A stretch of 64,000 nt of DNA from Tolumonas sp008015085. Lineage in GTDB: Bacteria > Pseudomonadota > Gammaproteobacteria > Enterobacterales > Aeromonadaceae. The stretch covers positions 124,001 through 188,000 of the forward strand of contig JAJUJX010000002.1 in the NCBI GenBank assembly GCA_029265125.1, written 5' to 3'. The notes under the pieces were generated by a model that saw only the letters and a program-made list of their open reading frames with translations, was not told the DNA's origin and made no database searches. Below, piece by piece: positions 15,443 to 24,259 of the stretch (position 1 is the first letter of the stretch; the number at the start of each line of letters is the position of its first letter). The translations under genes and the position numbers were made by a program.

Positions 15443-17205
15443 GAATAAATCTCCAGGAATCCGGTGTTAGTAGTGGTTGTGCCTTCCAACGGTTCATTGT
15501 GAAGCGCATGCATGATTGCCCATGCAACGTCGGCATGACTGATTTCTTCTGAGCGGCTGGCTTCGTAAGTGGGCGCACGGCCAGAGGAAGTAATGGTTTT
15601 TCGAATGGACATGAATGCCTGAGAAACATCAGTCCATCCGGCATCAAATTCAAATCGTCCTTTGCTGATCACGTCATACGCTTTCATCACCAGACGGCTT
15701 TTAACTTCGGGGCTGTATCGGAACGACTGCACCGCCGGGTAGAACTGTTTCACCAGCTGGTAAACCCCCTCACCAATGCCAGTGACATCGATACCAATGA
15801 AGGTGACGTTATACCGCTGACACAAGTTGTGAATCGCTTTGGCCTGCGCCTGAAAATCCATGCCGTTCCAGCGGTGCCGCTCAAGCAGCCTGAATTTACC
15901 GCCAGCAACCAGAGGGGGTGCAATTACGGCGCAGCCGGCGGAGTCACCATTGCTGCCTTTTGCCGGGTCGTAACCAATCCAGACAGGGCGATGTGCCAGC
16001 GGTTTTATGGCAAATGGTTTGAAGTCGCCCCACAGTTCCCAGCTATCGACCATACATTTTTGCATCATCATCATTGGGAATACTGATGCGGTGTCGTCGA
16101 TGAATTCACACATCAGCAGGTTTTGATATTCATCAGGGCTGTATTCGCGACGTAACTGATCAAGATCGAACAGATTACAGCCGCCACGCACGGCATCTTC
16201 GACTGTGATAATTTGCCGCCAGTGACCATCGTCGCAGAGTTTCCCGGGTGACAGATTGGCGTGTGATAGGTCGATTTCAATGTGGTCTTGCTTGCTGCGG
16301 CCACGATTGAACAGTGCGCCAGACCAGAACGGGTAAGCGTCATGATTCAGGCTGGAGGGGGTAGAGAAATAGGTCTGCCGCCAGTGCTTATGAATCGCCA
16401 TGCCGGAAGCCACTTTCCGCAGTTCTTGAAACTTACAGATCCAGAAATATTCATCAAGATAGAGATTGCCGTGGTATGACTGCGCGGTACGACTGTTGGT
16501 GCCGAGGAAATAAAGCATTGCCCCGTTCGGCAACACCATCGGGTCACCTTTAAGTTCCGCCCCACAAATATCTTTTACGAACTGGACGATGTACTGCTTG
16601 AACACATGCGCCTGCGCCTTACTGGCCGACAGGAAAATCTGATTGCGGCCTGTCTGCAAAGCATCGTCGATGGCTTCATGGGCAAAGTAGTAGGTAGCAC
16701 CGATCTGACGACTTTTCAGAATATTGCGGATACGGTGGGTAAGGCCGGCGTCATGCCAGTGTTTCTGATAACCGAACATCCCATCAAGGAATGCCTCATG
16801 AATTTTATCGGCGAACTCATCGAGAAAAGCGTTTTTCTCTGGCTGCTTTTTGGGGCCTTTATTCCGGTTTGCGACTTTAGGGTTAAGGTCTGCCTCATTG
16901 CCGCCGTCACTGTATTTGTTTATTCGGGCTATCCGTTCCAGCTGTCGGCCTAACAAATCAATTTCTTTGAAATCGCGCCCGTCTTTCTCATCCTTCATGA
17001 TCAGCTGAGTCAACCGGGCTTCCAGCGTTGCATCAACGCGATCAATCGGGCGTACAGCATCCCACTCATCACGTTTTTTCCATGAGTGCAAAGTGGGCTC
17101 TGGGATATCAAGCATTTCTGCTATCCGGCAGATTTTATAACCCTGCCAGTACAGGTTTCGCGCTTGATGCCGTGGGTCTAAGTCTGGATTCATCGGTATG
17201 TTCAT
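15439..17205 (-). CDS. P: Terminase large subunit (ATPase/nuclease)
   Basis: 588 residues (P2 P about 590). An N-terminal HTH (YKICRIAEMLDIPEPTLHSWKKRDEW) is followed by the ATPase with a Walker-A-like LKSRQIGATYYFA near 167-179 and a Walker B-like LYLDEYFW region. The RNase-H-like nuclease follows (WIGYDPAKGSNGDSAG, FIGIDVTGIGEG). It cuts at cos and pumps DNA. No Shine-Dalgarno is evident before ATG 17205, and the upstream late dyad at 17250 is close; see findings. Confidence 0.94.
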   Translation of the reverse strand: MNIPMNPDLDPRHQARNLYWQGYKICRIAEMLDIPEPTLHSWKKRDEWDAVRPIDRVDATLEARLTQLIMKDEKDGRDFKEIDLLGRQLERIARINKYSDGGNEADLNPKVANRNKGPKKQPEKNAFLDEFADKIHEAFLDGMFGYQKHWHDAGLTHRIRNILKSRQIGATYYFAHEAIDDALQTGRNQIFLSASKAQAHVFKQYIVQFVKDICGAELKGDPMVLPNGAMLYFLGTNSRTAQSYHGNLYLDEYFWICKFQELRKVASGMAIHKHWRQTYFSTPSSLNHDAYPFWSGALFNRGRSKQDHIEIDLSHANLSPGKLCDDGHWRQIITVEDAVRGGCNLFDLDQLRREYSPDEYQNLLMCEFIDDTASVFPMMMMQKCMVDSWELWGDFKPFAIKPLAHRPVWIGYDPAKGSNGDSAGCAVIAPPLVAGGKFRLLERHRWNGMDFQAQAKAIHNLCQRYNVTFIGIDVTGIGEGVYQLVKQFYPAVQSFRYSPEVKSRLVMKAYDVISKGRFEFDAGWTDVSQAFMSIRKTITSSGRAPTYEASRSEEISHADVAWAIMHALHNEPLEGTTTTNTGFLEIYS

Positions 17206-17249
17206 GCGCGTAGTGTAAGAGTTGCCAATACCATCAATCTAAACGGCAA

Positions 17250-17275
17250 TGTTGTAGGAGGGTTGCTTCACAACA
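17250..17275. promoter_or_regulatory. Late-promoter activator dyad between P and O
   Basis: TGTTGT-N14-ACAACA, symmetrical, in the divergent P/O intergenic region. The same pattern, same spacing, recurs at 23049 and 27123 upstream of other late operons. Probable binding site of the Ogr-like activator. Confidence 0.7.
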
Positions 17276-17354
17276 GGGGCAAATTGACCGTTTAGCCTCA
17301 TCAGTTCGACCATTCACGCATTCAGATCACGACGATCACAGCAAGGGCGTTGCA

Positions 17355-18209
17355 ATGGCATCTAAAACCAAATCAAAGTTTTTCCGCGTAGCCGTGGAAG
17401 GCACCACCACAGACGGGCGCAATATTCAGCGCTCGGATATTGAACAAATGGCGACATCGTTTAATCCGGAAGTTTATGGTGCCCGTGTATGGCTGGAGCA
17501 TATGCGCGGCCTATATGCAGACTCATATTTCCGGGCATTAGGTGATGTGACCGCAGTGAAAGCGGAGGAAATCACAGAGGGTGAACTGAAAGGGAAACTG
17601 GCGCTGTTTGCCCAGATTGACCCGACAGACGATCTCATTGCCATGAATAAGGCTCGCCAGAAAATTTATACATCCATCGAAATTCAGCCAAATTTTGCAA
17701 AAACGGGTGGTTCTTATCTGGTTGGTTTGGCTGTTACTGATTCACCTGCATCATTGGGCACTGAGATGCTGGCATTCAGTGCCAATGCAGAGCAAAACCC
17801 GCTGGCCATTCGCAAACAATCACCTGAAAACCTGTTTACTGCCGCGTTGGAAACGTTGATTGAATTTGAAATTCAGGACGAAAAACCAAGCCTGTTAAGT
17901 CGTGTGCTTGGAATGATGGGCAAGGCGCAGGATAAAACAAAAGCCGATTTCTCAGATATTCATCAGGCCGTAGAAACAGTTACTCAGGCTGTCGTTGATG
18001 CAGAAAAAGACCGCGAAAAAGACAAGTCAGAATTTAGCAACCAGTTGGCCGAGTTATCAGAAAAGCTGGAAGCAAAAACACAAGCGTTTGACGAACTGGC
18101 TCAGGAATTCAGTCAATTAAAAGCGAAGTTAAGTGAAGAGCCTGAAAGCCAGTTTCGTCAACGCACCCCGGCAACCGGCGGGGATAACACCATCATAACC
18201 GATTGCTAA
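17355..18209 (+). CDS. O: Capsid scaffolding protein / prohead protease
   Basis: 284 residues, the same length as I recall for P2 O. The N-terminal protease part includes FRVAVEGTTTDGRNIQRSDIEQMATSF, the typical start of the family. A C-terminal coiled-coil scaffold segment (about 205-265) is rich in Lys/Glu. It guides capsid assembly and cleaves the capsid, scaffold and portal proteins. First gene of the rightward capsid operon. Confidence 0.92.
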   Translation: MASKTKSKFFRVAVEGTTTDGRNIQRSDIEQMATSFNPEVYGARVWLEHMRGLYADSYFRALGDVTAVKAEEITEGELKGKLALFAQIDPTDDLIAMNKARQKIYTSIEIQPNFAKTGGSYLVGLAVTDSPASLGTEMLAFSANAEQNPLAIRKQSPENLFTAALETLIEFEIQDEKPSLLSRVLGMMGKAQDKTKADFSDIHQAVETVTQAVVDAEKDREKDKSEFSNQLAELSEKLEAKTQAFDELAQEFSQLKAKLSEEPESQFRQRTPATGGDNTIITDC

Positions 18210-18221
18210 TGGAGAAACAGA

Positions 18222-19247
18222 ATGCGCAATGATACCCGCGTTAAGTTCAACGCATACATGAGCCAAATCGCAACGCTGAACAGCGTTGATGATGTAACGA
18301 AAAAATTTACTGTGTCGCCATCAGTACAGCAGACATTAGAAAGCAAAATGCAGGAGAGCTCCGCTTTCCTGTCGAAAATTAACATGATGCCAGTGACAGA
18401 GCAGGAAGGCGAAAAACTAGGTCTGGGTATCGCTGGCACCATTGCCGGAACGACTGACACCACATCGCAGGATCGTGTCCCTGTTAATCCATTAGACATG
18501 GCAGGAAATAAGTATCGTTGCGAACAAACAAACTTTGATACCGTATTACGTTATTCGGTGATTGATGCCTGGGCAAAATTCCCTGATTTCCAGACACGCT
18601 TGCGAGATCAAATTCTGAAACGTCAGGCATTAGACCGCATCATGATCGGTTTCAACGGTACATCCCGCGCGGCAACATCAAACCGAGCAACTAATCCGCT
18701 ACTTCAGGATGTGAACAAAGGCTGGCTGCAGCAAATTCGCGCAAACTCACCAGAAAACTGGCTGAAAGAAATTGCAGCAGCCAGCGGGAAAATCCAGATC
18801 GGCTCTGCCGTGACAGCAGCCAACGGATATAAAAATTTGGATGCGCTGGTGTTCGACATGGTCGGTGACCTGATTGAGCCGTGGTATCAGGATGATACAG
18901 AGCTTGTTGTGTTGTGTGGCCGTGCGTTGCTGCAGGATAAATACTTCCCGATCGTCAATGCAACACAGGCACCGACAGAACAAATCGCAGCTGACATGAT
19001 CATCGGTCAGAAGCGATTGGGTAATCTGCCTGCGGTACGTGTGCCGTTCTTCCCAGCGAATGCATTGATGATTACCCGATTAGACAACCTGTCACTCTAC
19101 TGGCAGGAAGGCTCACGCCGTCGCACCATCGTAGAAAATGCAAAACGCGACCAAATCGAAAACTACGAATCAAGTAACGATGCGTATGTAATCGAAGACT
19201 ACGGCTGCGTGGCGTTCGCTGAAAATATCGAAATCGTAACGGCATAA
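18222..19247 (+). CDS. N: Major capsid protein
   Basis: 341 residues (P2 N about 357). Typical P2 capsid start: RNDTRVKFNAYMSQIATLN, with SSAFLSKINMMPVTEQEGEKLGLG following. HK97-fold head protein, probably N-terminally trimmed by gpO. The 12-base gap to O carries a GGAG site. Confidence 0.95.
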   Translation: MRNDTRVKFNAYMSQIATLNSVDDVTKKFTVSPSVQQTLESKMQESSAFLSKINMMPVTEQEGEKLGLGIAGTIAGTTDTTSQDRVPVNPLDMAGNKYRCEQTNFDTVLRYSVIDAWAKFPDFQTRLRDQILKRQALDRIMIGFNGTSRAATSNRATNPLLQDVNKGWLQQIRANSPENWLKEIAAASGKIQIGSAVTAANGYKNLDALVFDMVGDLIEPWYQDDTELVVLCGRALLQDKYFPIVNATQAPTEQIAADMIIGQKRLGNLPAVRVPFFPANALMITRLDNLSLYWQEGSRRRTIVENAKRDQIENYESSNDAYVIEDYGCVAFAENIEIVTA

Positions 19248-19257
19248 GGGGTAATTG

Positions 19258-19959
19258 ATGAGCAGCCCATGCCGAAAGCATAAACAACGGACAATTGCCT
19301 CGCAAATTGGCGCGGCAGATCCGGTCATTGATGCTAAAGCCGCCAATCAGTACGAACTGATGTTGATGCAGTTGGCTGAACACCGCCGTCGCCTGAAACA
19401 GATCCAGAGCATCGAACGCAAAATCGAAGTGAAACGCCAGTTTCTGCCGGAATATGAGTCATATGTGCAGGGTGTTTTGCAGAGTAACAGCGGTCGGCAG
19501 GATGATGTTCTGATGACCGTGCTGGTTTGGTATATCGATACCGGTGCCATTGATAAGGCGCTGGAAGTTGCGGAATACGCACTGCAACACGACATGCAAA
19601 CACCTGACCGCTATGAACGCAGCACCGCTTGTCTGGTTGCCGAAGAAATTGCAGACACCGCCCTGAAACTGATGGATGGTGAAAATGCCGTTTCGGCCGA
19701 GTTGATCGGTAAAGCCATCGCTCTCACTGAAGAACATGACATGTTCGATCAGGTTCGAGCTCGATTACTGAAAGCCTATGGCATGGCGCTTACCAAGTCA
19801 GGCAATCAGGCATCTGCCGTTGAACCACTAAAACGGGCATTGGAACTGGATGAACGCTCAGGAGTTAAAAAACTGATTGAGCAGACAGAACGTGAAATCA
19901 AAAAGAACAGCGTAAAGCCGGAAGAACCTGAACAAGAACAGGCACAGCCGGAAAGCTAA
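19258..19959 (+). CDS. M: Terminase small subunit (endonuclease subunit)
   Basis: 233 residues from ATG 19258 (AAGGGG upstream; the in-frame TTG one codon earlier is less likely). P2 M is about 247 residues. Typical segments: YELMLMQLAEHRRRLKQIQS near the N-terminus and VLVWYIDTGAIDKALEVAEYAL. It recognises cos with gpP. The C-terminal tail is Glu/Gln-rich. Confidence 0.9.
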   Translation: MSSPCRKHKQRTIASQIGAADPVIDAKAANQYELMLMQLAEHRRRLKQIQSIERKIEVKRQFLPEYESYVQGVLQSNSGRQDDVLMTVLVWYIDTGAIDKALEVAEYALQHDMQTPDRYERSTACLVAEEIADTALKLMDGENAVSAELIGKAIALTEEHDMFDQVRARLLKAYGMALTKSGNQASAVEPLKRALELDERSGVKKLIEQTEREIKKNSVKPEEPEQEQAQPES

Positions 19960-20050
19960 CCGGGCGTACCCCGCACACCTGGGCGGCTCAGGTGGATGAC
20001 TGATTAATCAGATCTGAAACCTGACCACCGCCCAACAACAGGAGGCAATA

Positions 20051-20518
20051 ATGTCATTCATTACGACATCACCACTGCCAGAAACAGTTACAACCATTAT
20101 CAGCAACAGCACATTCTGGCCTGACATTGATTTAAGCCAGTTGCGTGATGCTGTTCGTATCGATGGGACTGTAACTGATAAACGACTGACTCATGCCGTA
20201 ATCAATGCCATTTCATCAGTAAATCGTGATTTATCAGACTGGCGACAAGAGCAGAAAACCGCCGGAGCTACCACGCTGAACGACGTTGAAGCCGAAGAAA
20301 TAAACGGTGAGAGCGAACTGAAACAGCTTTATCTGCGTGCCGTCTATGCCACCACAAAAGCCAATTTAATTGAACGTTATCGAGACTATGACGCAACCGG
20401 TGACGGTCATAAATCAGCAGACAAACTGGAGCTCAGTGCAGATGACCTGTACCGGGACGCGCGGTTTGCTATCCGGGACATCATCGGAGAAACGCACACC
20501 ACGGTGGAACTGATCTGA
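20051..20518 (+). CDS. L: Head completion/stabilisation protein
   Basis: 155 residues (P2 L about 169). FWPDIDLSQLRDAVRIDGTVTDKRLTHAVINA is the conserved N-terminal block of the gpL family. It closes the head after packaging. Strong AGGAGG ribosome site at 20040-20045. The 91-base gap after M contains a small CACCTG/CAGGTG stem. Confidence 0.9.
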   Translation: MSFITTSPLPETVTTIISNSTFWPDIDLSQLRDAVRIDGTVTDKRLTHAVINAISSVNRDLSDWRQEQKTAGATTLNDVEAEEINGESELKQLYLRAVYATTKANLIERYRDYDATGDGHKSADKLELSADDLYRDARFAIRDIIGETHTTVELI

Positions 20519-20721
20519 TGAAAGTCAGAAGCGTGCAAGGCGACACCATAGACCTGATTTGCTACCGCTATTACGGCAGAACGGCAGGTGTAACGGAACA
20601 AGTGATAGAAGCAAATCCGCAACTAGTGAATATCGGTGCGGTATTGCCAAACGGCACAGAACTAGAACTGCCAGAACAAACGACAACACCCGAAAAAACA
20701 ATGATCTCATTATGGGATTAG
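20518..20721 (+). CDS. X: Tail protein X (LysM-like)
   Basis: 67 residues, same size as P2 X. VQGDTIDLICYRYYGRTAGVTEQVIEANPQL is the family's LysM-like fold. Starts within the L stop (TGATG). Needed for tail/baseplate assembly. Confidence 0.92.
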   Translation: MKVRSVQGDTIDLICYRYYGRTAGVTEQVIEANPQLVNIGAVLPNGTELELPEQTTTPEKTMISLWD

Positions 20722-20723
20722 CG

Positions 20724-21068
20724 ATGAAGGATAAGAGCACGATGCCAACAAAAGACCCTGCACTATGGGCCGCATTCATGGTCTGGTTGCATGACAACTG
20801 GCCAAGTATCTATGGGTTCTTTTTGGCTGTCGGAATTGCATGGTTGCGAATAACGCATCTGGGTGGAAAGGGGCAGCGTAGGGTAATTGAAGCATCGCTT
20901 TGCGGATTATTAACGATCGCGTTTTCAAATGGCATGGAGTTCTTTTTTGGTATCCCTCGCGAATTATCGGGGTTCGTTGGCGGTTGGATTGGGTGGTATG
21001 GCGTTGACAGGTTGCGCGAGTGGTCACTGGCAAAACTGAAACAAGACATGAAGGAAAAAGCAGAATGA
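20724..21068 (+). CDS. Phage holin, three-helix class, possible dual start
   Basis: 114 residues with three hydrophobic segments (about 31-48, 58-80, 83-97) and a charged C-terminus (KLKQDMKEKAE), the class I holin layout. A second ATG lies six codons in (20742), preceded by AAGGA, so two products MKDKSTM... and MPTKDP... may be made, as in the lambda S holin/antiholin. It permeabilises the inner membrane to release the endolysin, whose start overlaps by 4 bases. Confidence 0.78.
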   Translation: MKDKSTMPTKDPALWAAFMVWLHDNWPSIYGFFLAVGIAWLRITHLGGKGQRRVIEASLCGLLTIAFSNGMEFFFGIPRELSGFVGGWIGWYGVDRLREWSLAKLKQDMKEKAE

Positions 21069-21880
21069 CATTGAAAAAAGGCAGCACAGGCTATGAGGTG
21101 CGTGAACTGCAGCGCCGACTGAAAGAATTGGGTTACCAGATTGAAGTTGATGGCTGGTTCGGTGATGAAACAGAAAAAGCCGTTATCGATTTTCAACGGA
21201 AAAATAATCTCACTGCAATTGGTGAAGTTGGGCCACGAACCGAATTTGCACTTAAAGGTTATGGCAACACAAAAACACTGAGCGAACGCGATCTGATCAA
21301 AGCGGCAGAACTATTAGGTGTTCCAGTAGCTGCAGTGGCAACCGTGGCTCAGGTTGAAAGTTCCGGCCATGGATTTGATGCGACAAACAAGCCAGCAATC
21401 TTGTTCGAACGTCATGTGTTTTATAAGCAACTGATTGCCAATGGCAAGAAGGAATCAGATGTCAGCACCATGTCAGAACGCATGCCGAGCATCATCAATA
21501 AAAAACGAGGCGGCTATGTAGGCGGTAGCGGTGAGCAAGGCCGTTTCTCATCAGCGTGTCAGATTGATGAAACCAGCGCGATTGAATCATGCAGCTGGGG
21601 CATGTTCCAGATCATGGGCTATCACTGGGCGCGACTGGGTTATACCGATGCACAAGATTTCAGGCTACACATGCAGGAGTCAGAAGGCGAACAACTGCAG
21701 GCATTCTGCAAATTTATCCTGACAGACAAAGACCTGCTGAAAGCACTCAACGAACAAAAATGGGACGTTTTTGCAAAGCTATACAACGGACCAGCATACA
21801 AAGAAAACCTGTACGACGTGAAACTGGCGCGGGCTTTTGAAAAGCTCAGTGCTGTCTATCCACTGGCTAAAGCAGCCTAA
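21065..21880 (+). CDS. Endolysin: PG-binding domain plus N-acetylmuramidase
   Basis: 271 residues from ATG 21065. Residues 1-65 are a peptidoglycan-binding type 1 domain (GSTGYEVRELQRRLKELGY ... FGDETEKAVIDFQ). Residues about 85-268 are the DUF3380 N-acetylmuramidase domain, with VAQVESSGHGF and ILFERHVFYK as typical motifs. No signal peptide, so it depends on the holin. Differs from P2 LysK in family. Overlaps the holin by ATGA. Confidence 0.9.
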   Translation: MTLKKGSTGYEVRELQRRLKELGYQIEVDGWFGDETEKAVIDFQRKNNLTAIGEVGPRTEFALKGYGNTKTLSERDLIKAAELLGVPVAAVATVAQVESSGHGFDATNKPAILFERHVFYKQLIANGKKESDVSTMSERMPSIINKKRGGYVGGSGEQGRFSSACQIDETSAIESCSWGMFQIMGYHWARLGYTDAQDFRLHMQESEGEQLQAFCKFILTDKDLLKALNEQKWDVFAKLYNGPAYKENLYDVKLARAFEKLSAVYPLAKAA

Positions 21881-21895
21881 ACAAAGGTGATGAAA

Positions 21896-22099
21896 ATGCT
21901 CAAATCAGTATTGAAAGGCTTAGTGTTATACGGTCTGAATCGACTGGCAGAACGGTCAACATGGCAAGGCATTGTAGCCATTGCTACAGCAGCAGGCGTC
22001 AGTGTGTCACCTGAACTGACAACACAAATCATTACAGGCGGAACAGCTGCAGTTGGATTAATTCACGCAGTATTCCCTGAGCAGAAATCGGATGGCTGA
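21896..22099 (+). CDS. Small membrane protein of lysis module, holin-like
   Basis: 67 residues from ATG 21896 (AAAGG eight bases before; the in-frame GTG 21887 and ATG 21890 are too close to that site). One hydrophobic segment around residues 24-55 with PELTTQIITGGTAAVGLIHAVFPEQK. This pattern is seen in small phage holin-like proteins placed after endolysins. No Rz/Rz1 pair was found, so this may be a second holin or a spanin replacement. Confidence 0.6.
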   Translation: MLKSVLKGLVLYGLNRLAERSTWQGIVAIATAAGVSVSPELTTQIITGGTAAVGLIHAVFPEQKSDG

Positions 22100-22101
22100 T
22101 A

Positions 22102-22599
22102 ATGAACAAGCCCGGACAGGTTAGAGATCTGCTGACAAAAGCGGTACCGGAATTAAACCGCAATCCGGAATCACTGCACATATTTGTCGAAAACGGAAAC
22201 ATCAACGCTACCGGTGCCGGGCTTAATCTCTCATTTGAATATCAGTTTGAACTGCTGATCCTGATAACAGACTACGCGGGCCATGCTGATTCACTCATCG
22301 TGCCATTGCTGGCATGGTGCCGTGACAACCAGCCAGAACTACTCATGAATGATGACCGGCGCGACGGTTTCAAATTCAGAGCCGAGCAACTTACACACAA
22401 CACAGCTGATGTTGAAATCACACTGAAACTGACAGAACGGGTAAAAGTGTATCCGGGAGATAACAACACAGTAAACATTGAGCACTTGCCAGAACCAGCA
22501 CTGATTGGCGCGCCGGATGGCATCACGTGGGAGATTTTCGCAAATATGGGAACAGAAACTAATAAGGATTGGACATTAGCCAGTGACATAACGGCATGA
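22102..22599 (+). CDS. R: Tail completion protein R
   Basis: 165 residues (P2 R about 155). MNKPGQVRDLLTKAVPELNRNPESLHIFVENG and LSFEYQFELLILITDYAGH are typical of the gpR family. Works with S at the head-tail joining end of the tail. Ends overlapping S by ATGA. Confidence 0.9.
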   Translation: MNKPGQVRDLLTKAVPELNRNPESLHIFVENGNINATGAGLNLSFEYQFELLILITDYAGHADSLIVPLLAWCRDNQPELLMNDDRRDGFKFRAEQLTHNTADVEITLKLTERVKVYPGDNNTVNIEHLPEPALIGAPDGITWEIFANMGTETNKDWTLASDITA

Positions 22600-23048
22600 C
22601 AGAGCTAAACCCACTCATAGATCGACTGAACGGAATAATTCAAAGCGCAGAGCCTGCAGCCAGGAAAGCGCTGATAAAACAGATCGCCATGAACGTGCGA
22701 AGAACACAGGCTGACCGCATTAAAGAAAACAGAAATCCGGACGGAAGCCAGTATGAAGGCAGGAAAGTAAGCCAGTTGGCACAAAAGAAGGGGAACATCA
22801 GAAAAAAGATGTTCAGGAAAATGATCCGGGCTAAATGGCTGAAAGCTAAATCAACAGCAACAGACGCCAGCATTGAATTTATCGGTCGGGCGGGTCAGAT
22901 AGCCAGAGTCAGCCAATATGGTCTAAGAGACCGGGTAAATAAGCGGGGTTTAGAAGTGAAATATCCGCAACGTGAGTTGTTGGGGTTAACCAGCCAAGAA
23001 ATGGAAATGATCGAGGACATCGTGTTAAGCAGCATGACGCGCTGGTGA
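22596..23048 (+). CDS. S: Tail completion protein S
   Basis: 150 residues, equal to P2 S. Segments RKMFRKMIRAKWLKAKSTATDASIEFIGRAGQIARVSQYGLRD (read in parts) and YPQRELLGLT identify the phage virion morphogenesis family. Very basic. Followed immediately by the late dyad at 23049. Confidence 0.9.
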   Translation: MTELNPLIDRLNGIIQSAEPAARKALIKQIAMNVRRTQADRIKENRNPDGSQYEGRKVSQLAQKKGNIRKKMFRKMIRAKWLKAKSTATDASIEFIGRAGQIARVSQYGLRDRVNKRGLEVKYPQRELLGLTSQEMEMIEDIVLSSMTRW

Positions 23049-23074
23049 TGTTGTAAAGAAATAGCGCCACAACA
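23049..23074. promoter_or_regulatory. Late-promoter activator dyad before V operon
   Basis: TGTTGT-N14-ACAACA, 43 bases before the V start codon. A TATAAA element begins at 23088, 14 bases after the dyad, giving a credible -10. Confidence 0.72.
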
Positions 23075-23116
23075 GCAAAGACTTTCATATAAAACGGCTA
23101 ACTCCATCATTGGCGC

Positions 23117-23602
23117 ATGAATGCAGAAATCATCGATTTATTGCGCCGTCTCGAAAACATGATCCGCATCGGAACCATCATTGATGTGGAACTGTCAGGT
23201 GAAATCCCACTTTACCGGGTTAAGACAGGCGAACTGGAAACAGACTGGATAGCCGCCGCCGTCCAGCGTGCTGGCACAGCCAAAAAATCACATGCCTATA
23301 CAGACGGTGAGCAGGTCGTATTGCTTTCACCATCCGGTGATTTAGGTGCAGCAATGATATCGCATGCACTGAACAGCGATTCAAATCCAACACCAGATCA
23401 TCATGAGACAAGAGACAGAACAACGTATCCGGATGGAGCGGTTATCGAATATGACCCTGAAACGCATCAGCTAAAAGCTGATGTGGTAGGAAGCTCAATC
23501 ATCATGAATAGAGCGCACATTCTGCTATCCAGTAACGGCAGCACAATTGAACTGTCTGCATCTGGCATTGCCTTAAATGGCAGTCGGATAGACCTGAATT
23601 AG
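23117..23602 (+). CDS. V: Baseplate assembly/spike protein V
   Basis: 161 residues, shorter than P2 V (about 211). RRLENMIRIGTIIDVELSGEIPLYRVKTGELETDWIAA (in parts) is the OB-fold start, and DGAVIEYDPETHQLKA leads into a C-terminal beta-helix of the spike. The shorter spike may be completed by the separate PAAR protein just downstream. Confidence 0.9.
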   Translation: MNAEIIDLLRRLENMIRIGTIIDVELSGEIPLYRVKTGELETDWIAAAVQRAGTAKKSHAYTDGEQVVLLSPSGDLGAAMISHALNSDSNPTPDHHETRDRTTYPDGAVIEYDPETHQLKADVVGSSIIMNRAHILLSSNGSTIELSASGIALNGSRIDLN

Positions 23603-23613
23603 AGAGGCATGAC

Positions 23614-23904
23614 ATGGCAGCAGTAACACGAAAAGGCGATATGTGCTCCGGACATGGCTCATGGCCACCAAGACCCAGCACCGCTGGGTCAGGCGATGTA
23701 TTTGTCAACGGCATAGCAGCACATCGCCAGGGCGATAGCTGGGCAGTCCACTGCAACAATGATCCGATCTGTCATGCGGGTACGCTGGCGTCTGGCTCAT
23801 CGTCTGTTTTTGTAAATGGTAAGCAACTGGGCCGCATCGGTGATCCAGTTTCCTGCGGTTCAGCCGTTGCCGGCGGCTCAGGCAACGTGTTTGCTGGAGG
23901 CTGA
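23614..23904 (+). CDS. PAAR-motif spike tip protein
   Basis: 96 residues made of PAAR-type repeats: RKGDMCSGHGSWPPRP, GSGDVFVNGIAAHRQGD, SSVFVNGKQLGRIGD. His and Cys residues can bind the tip metal ion. It should cap the gpV spike. Inserted between V and W, an arrangement not found in P2 itself but common in its relatives. Confidence 0.88.
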   Translation: MAAVTRKGDMCSGHGSWPPRPSTAGSGDVFVNGIAAHRQGDSWAVHCNNDPICHAGTLASGSSSVFVNGKQLGRIGDPVSCGSAVAGGSGNVFAGG

Positions 23905-23905
23905 T

Positions 23906-24259
23906 ATGACTTGGCGCGGAATGAACAAATCAACCGGTGTTGCGCTTACAGACAGCGACCACATAAGCCAATCTATCACCGACATTCTGACAACACCGAT
24001 CGGCTCAAGAGTCATGCGTCGCGAATATGGCTCAGAGATATTCAAATTACTGGATGCACCAATGAACGGGGCGACAAAACTGCGGATCATGGCCGCGACT
24101 GTTATGGCAATCATCAATTGGGAGCCAAGAGTAAGAGTGACTGCAATGAGCATCGAAATTACTTATGGCGGTGAAATGGTGTTGTCAGTCGAGTTTGAGC
24201 GGCAAGACGGAACCCGCCAGAAAAACAGTGTGGATGTGAATCTGGGGTCATCATCATGA
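23906..24259 (+). CDS. W: Baseplate protein W (gp25-like)
   Basis: 117 residues (P2 W about 115). ISQSITDILTTPIGSRVMRREYGSEIFKLLD is the hallmark of the gp25/lysozyme-like baseplate wedge family. It initiates sheath assembly. ATG 23906 follows the PAAR stop by 1 base; overlaps J by ATGA. Confidence 0.93.
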   Translation: MTWRGMNKSTGVALTDSDHISQSITDILTTPIGSRVMRREYGSEIFKLLDAPMNGATKLRIMAATVMAIINWEPRVRVTAMSIEITYGGEMVLSVEFERQDGTRQKNSVDVNLGSSS

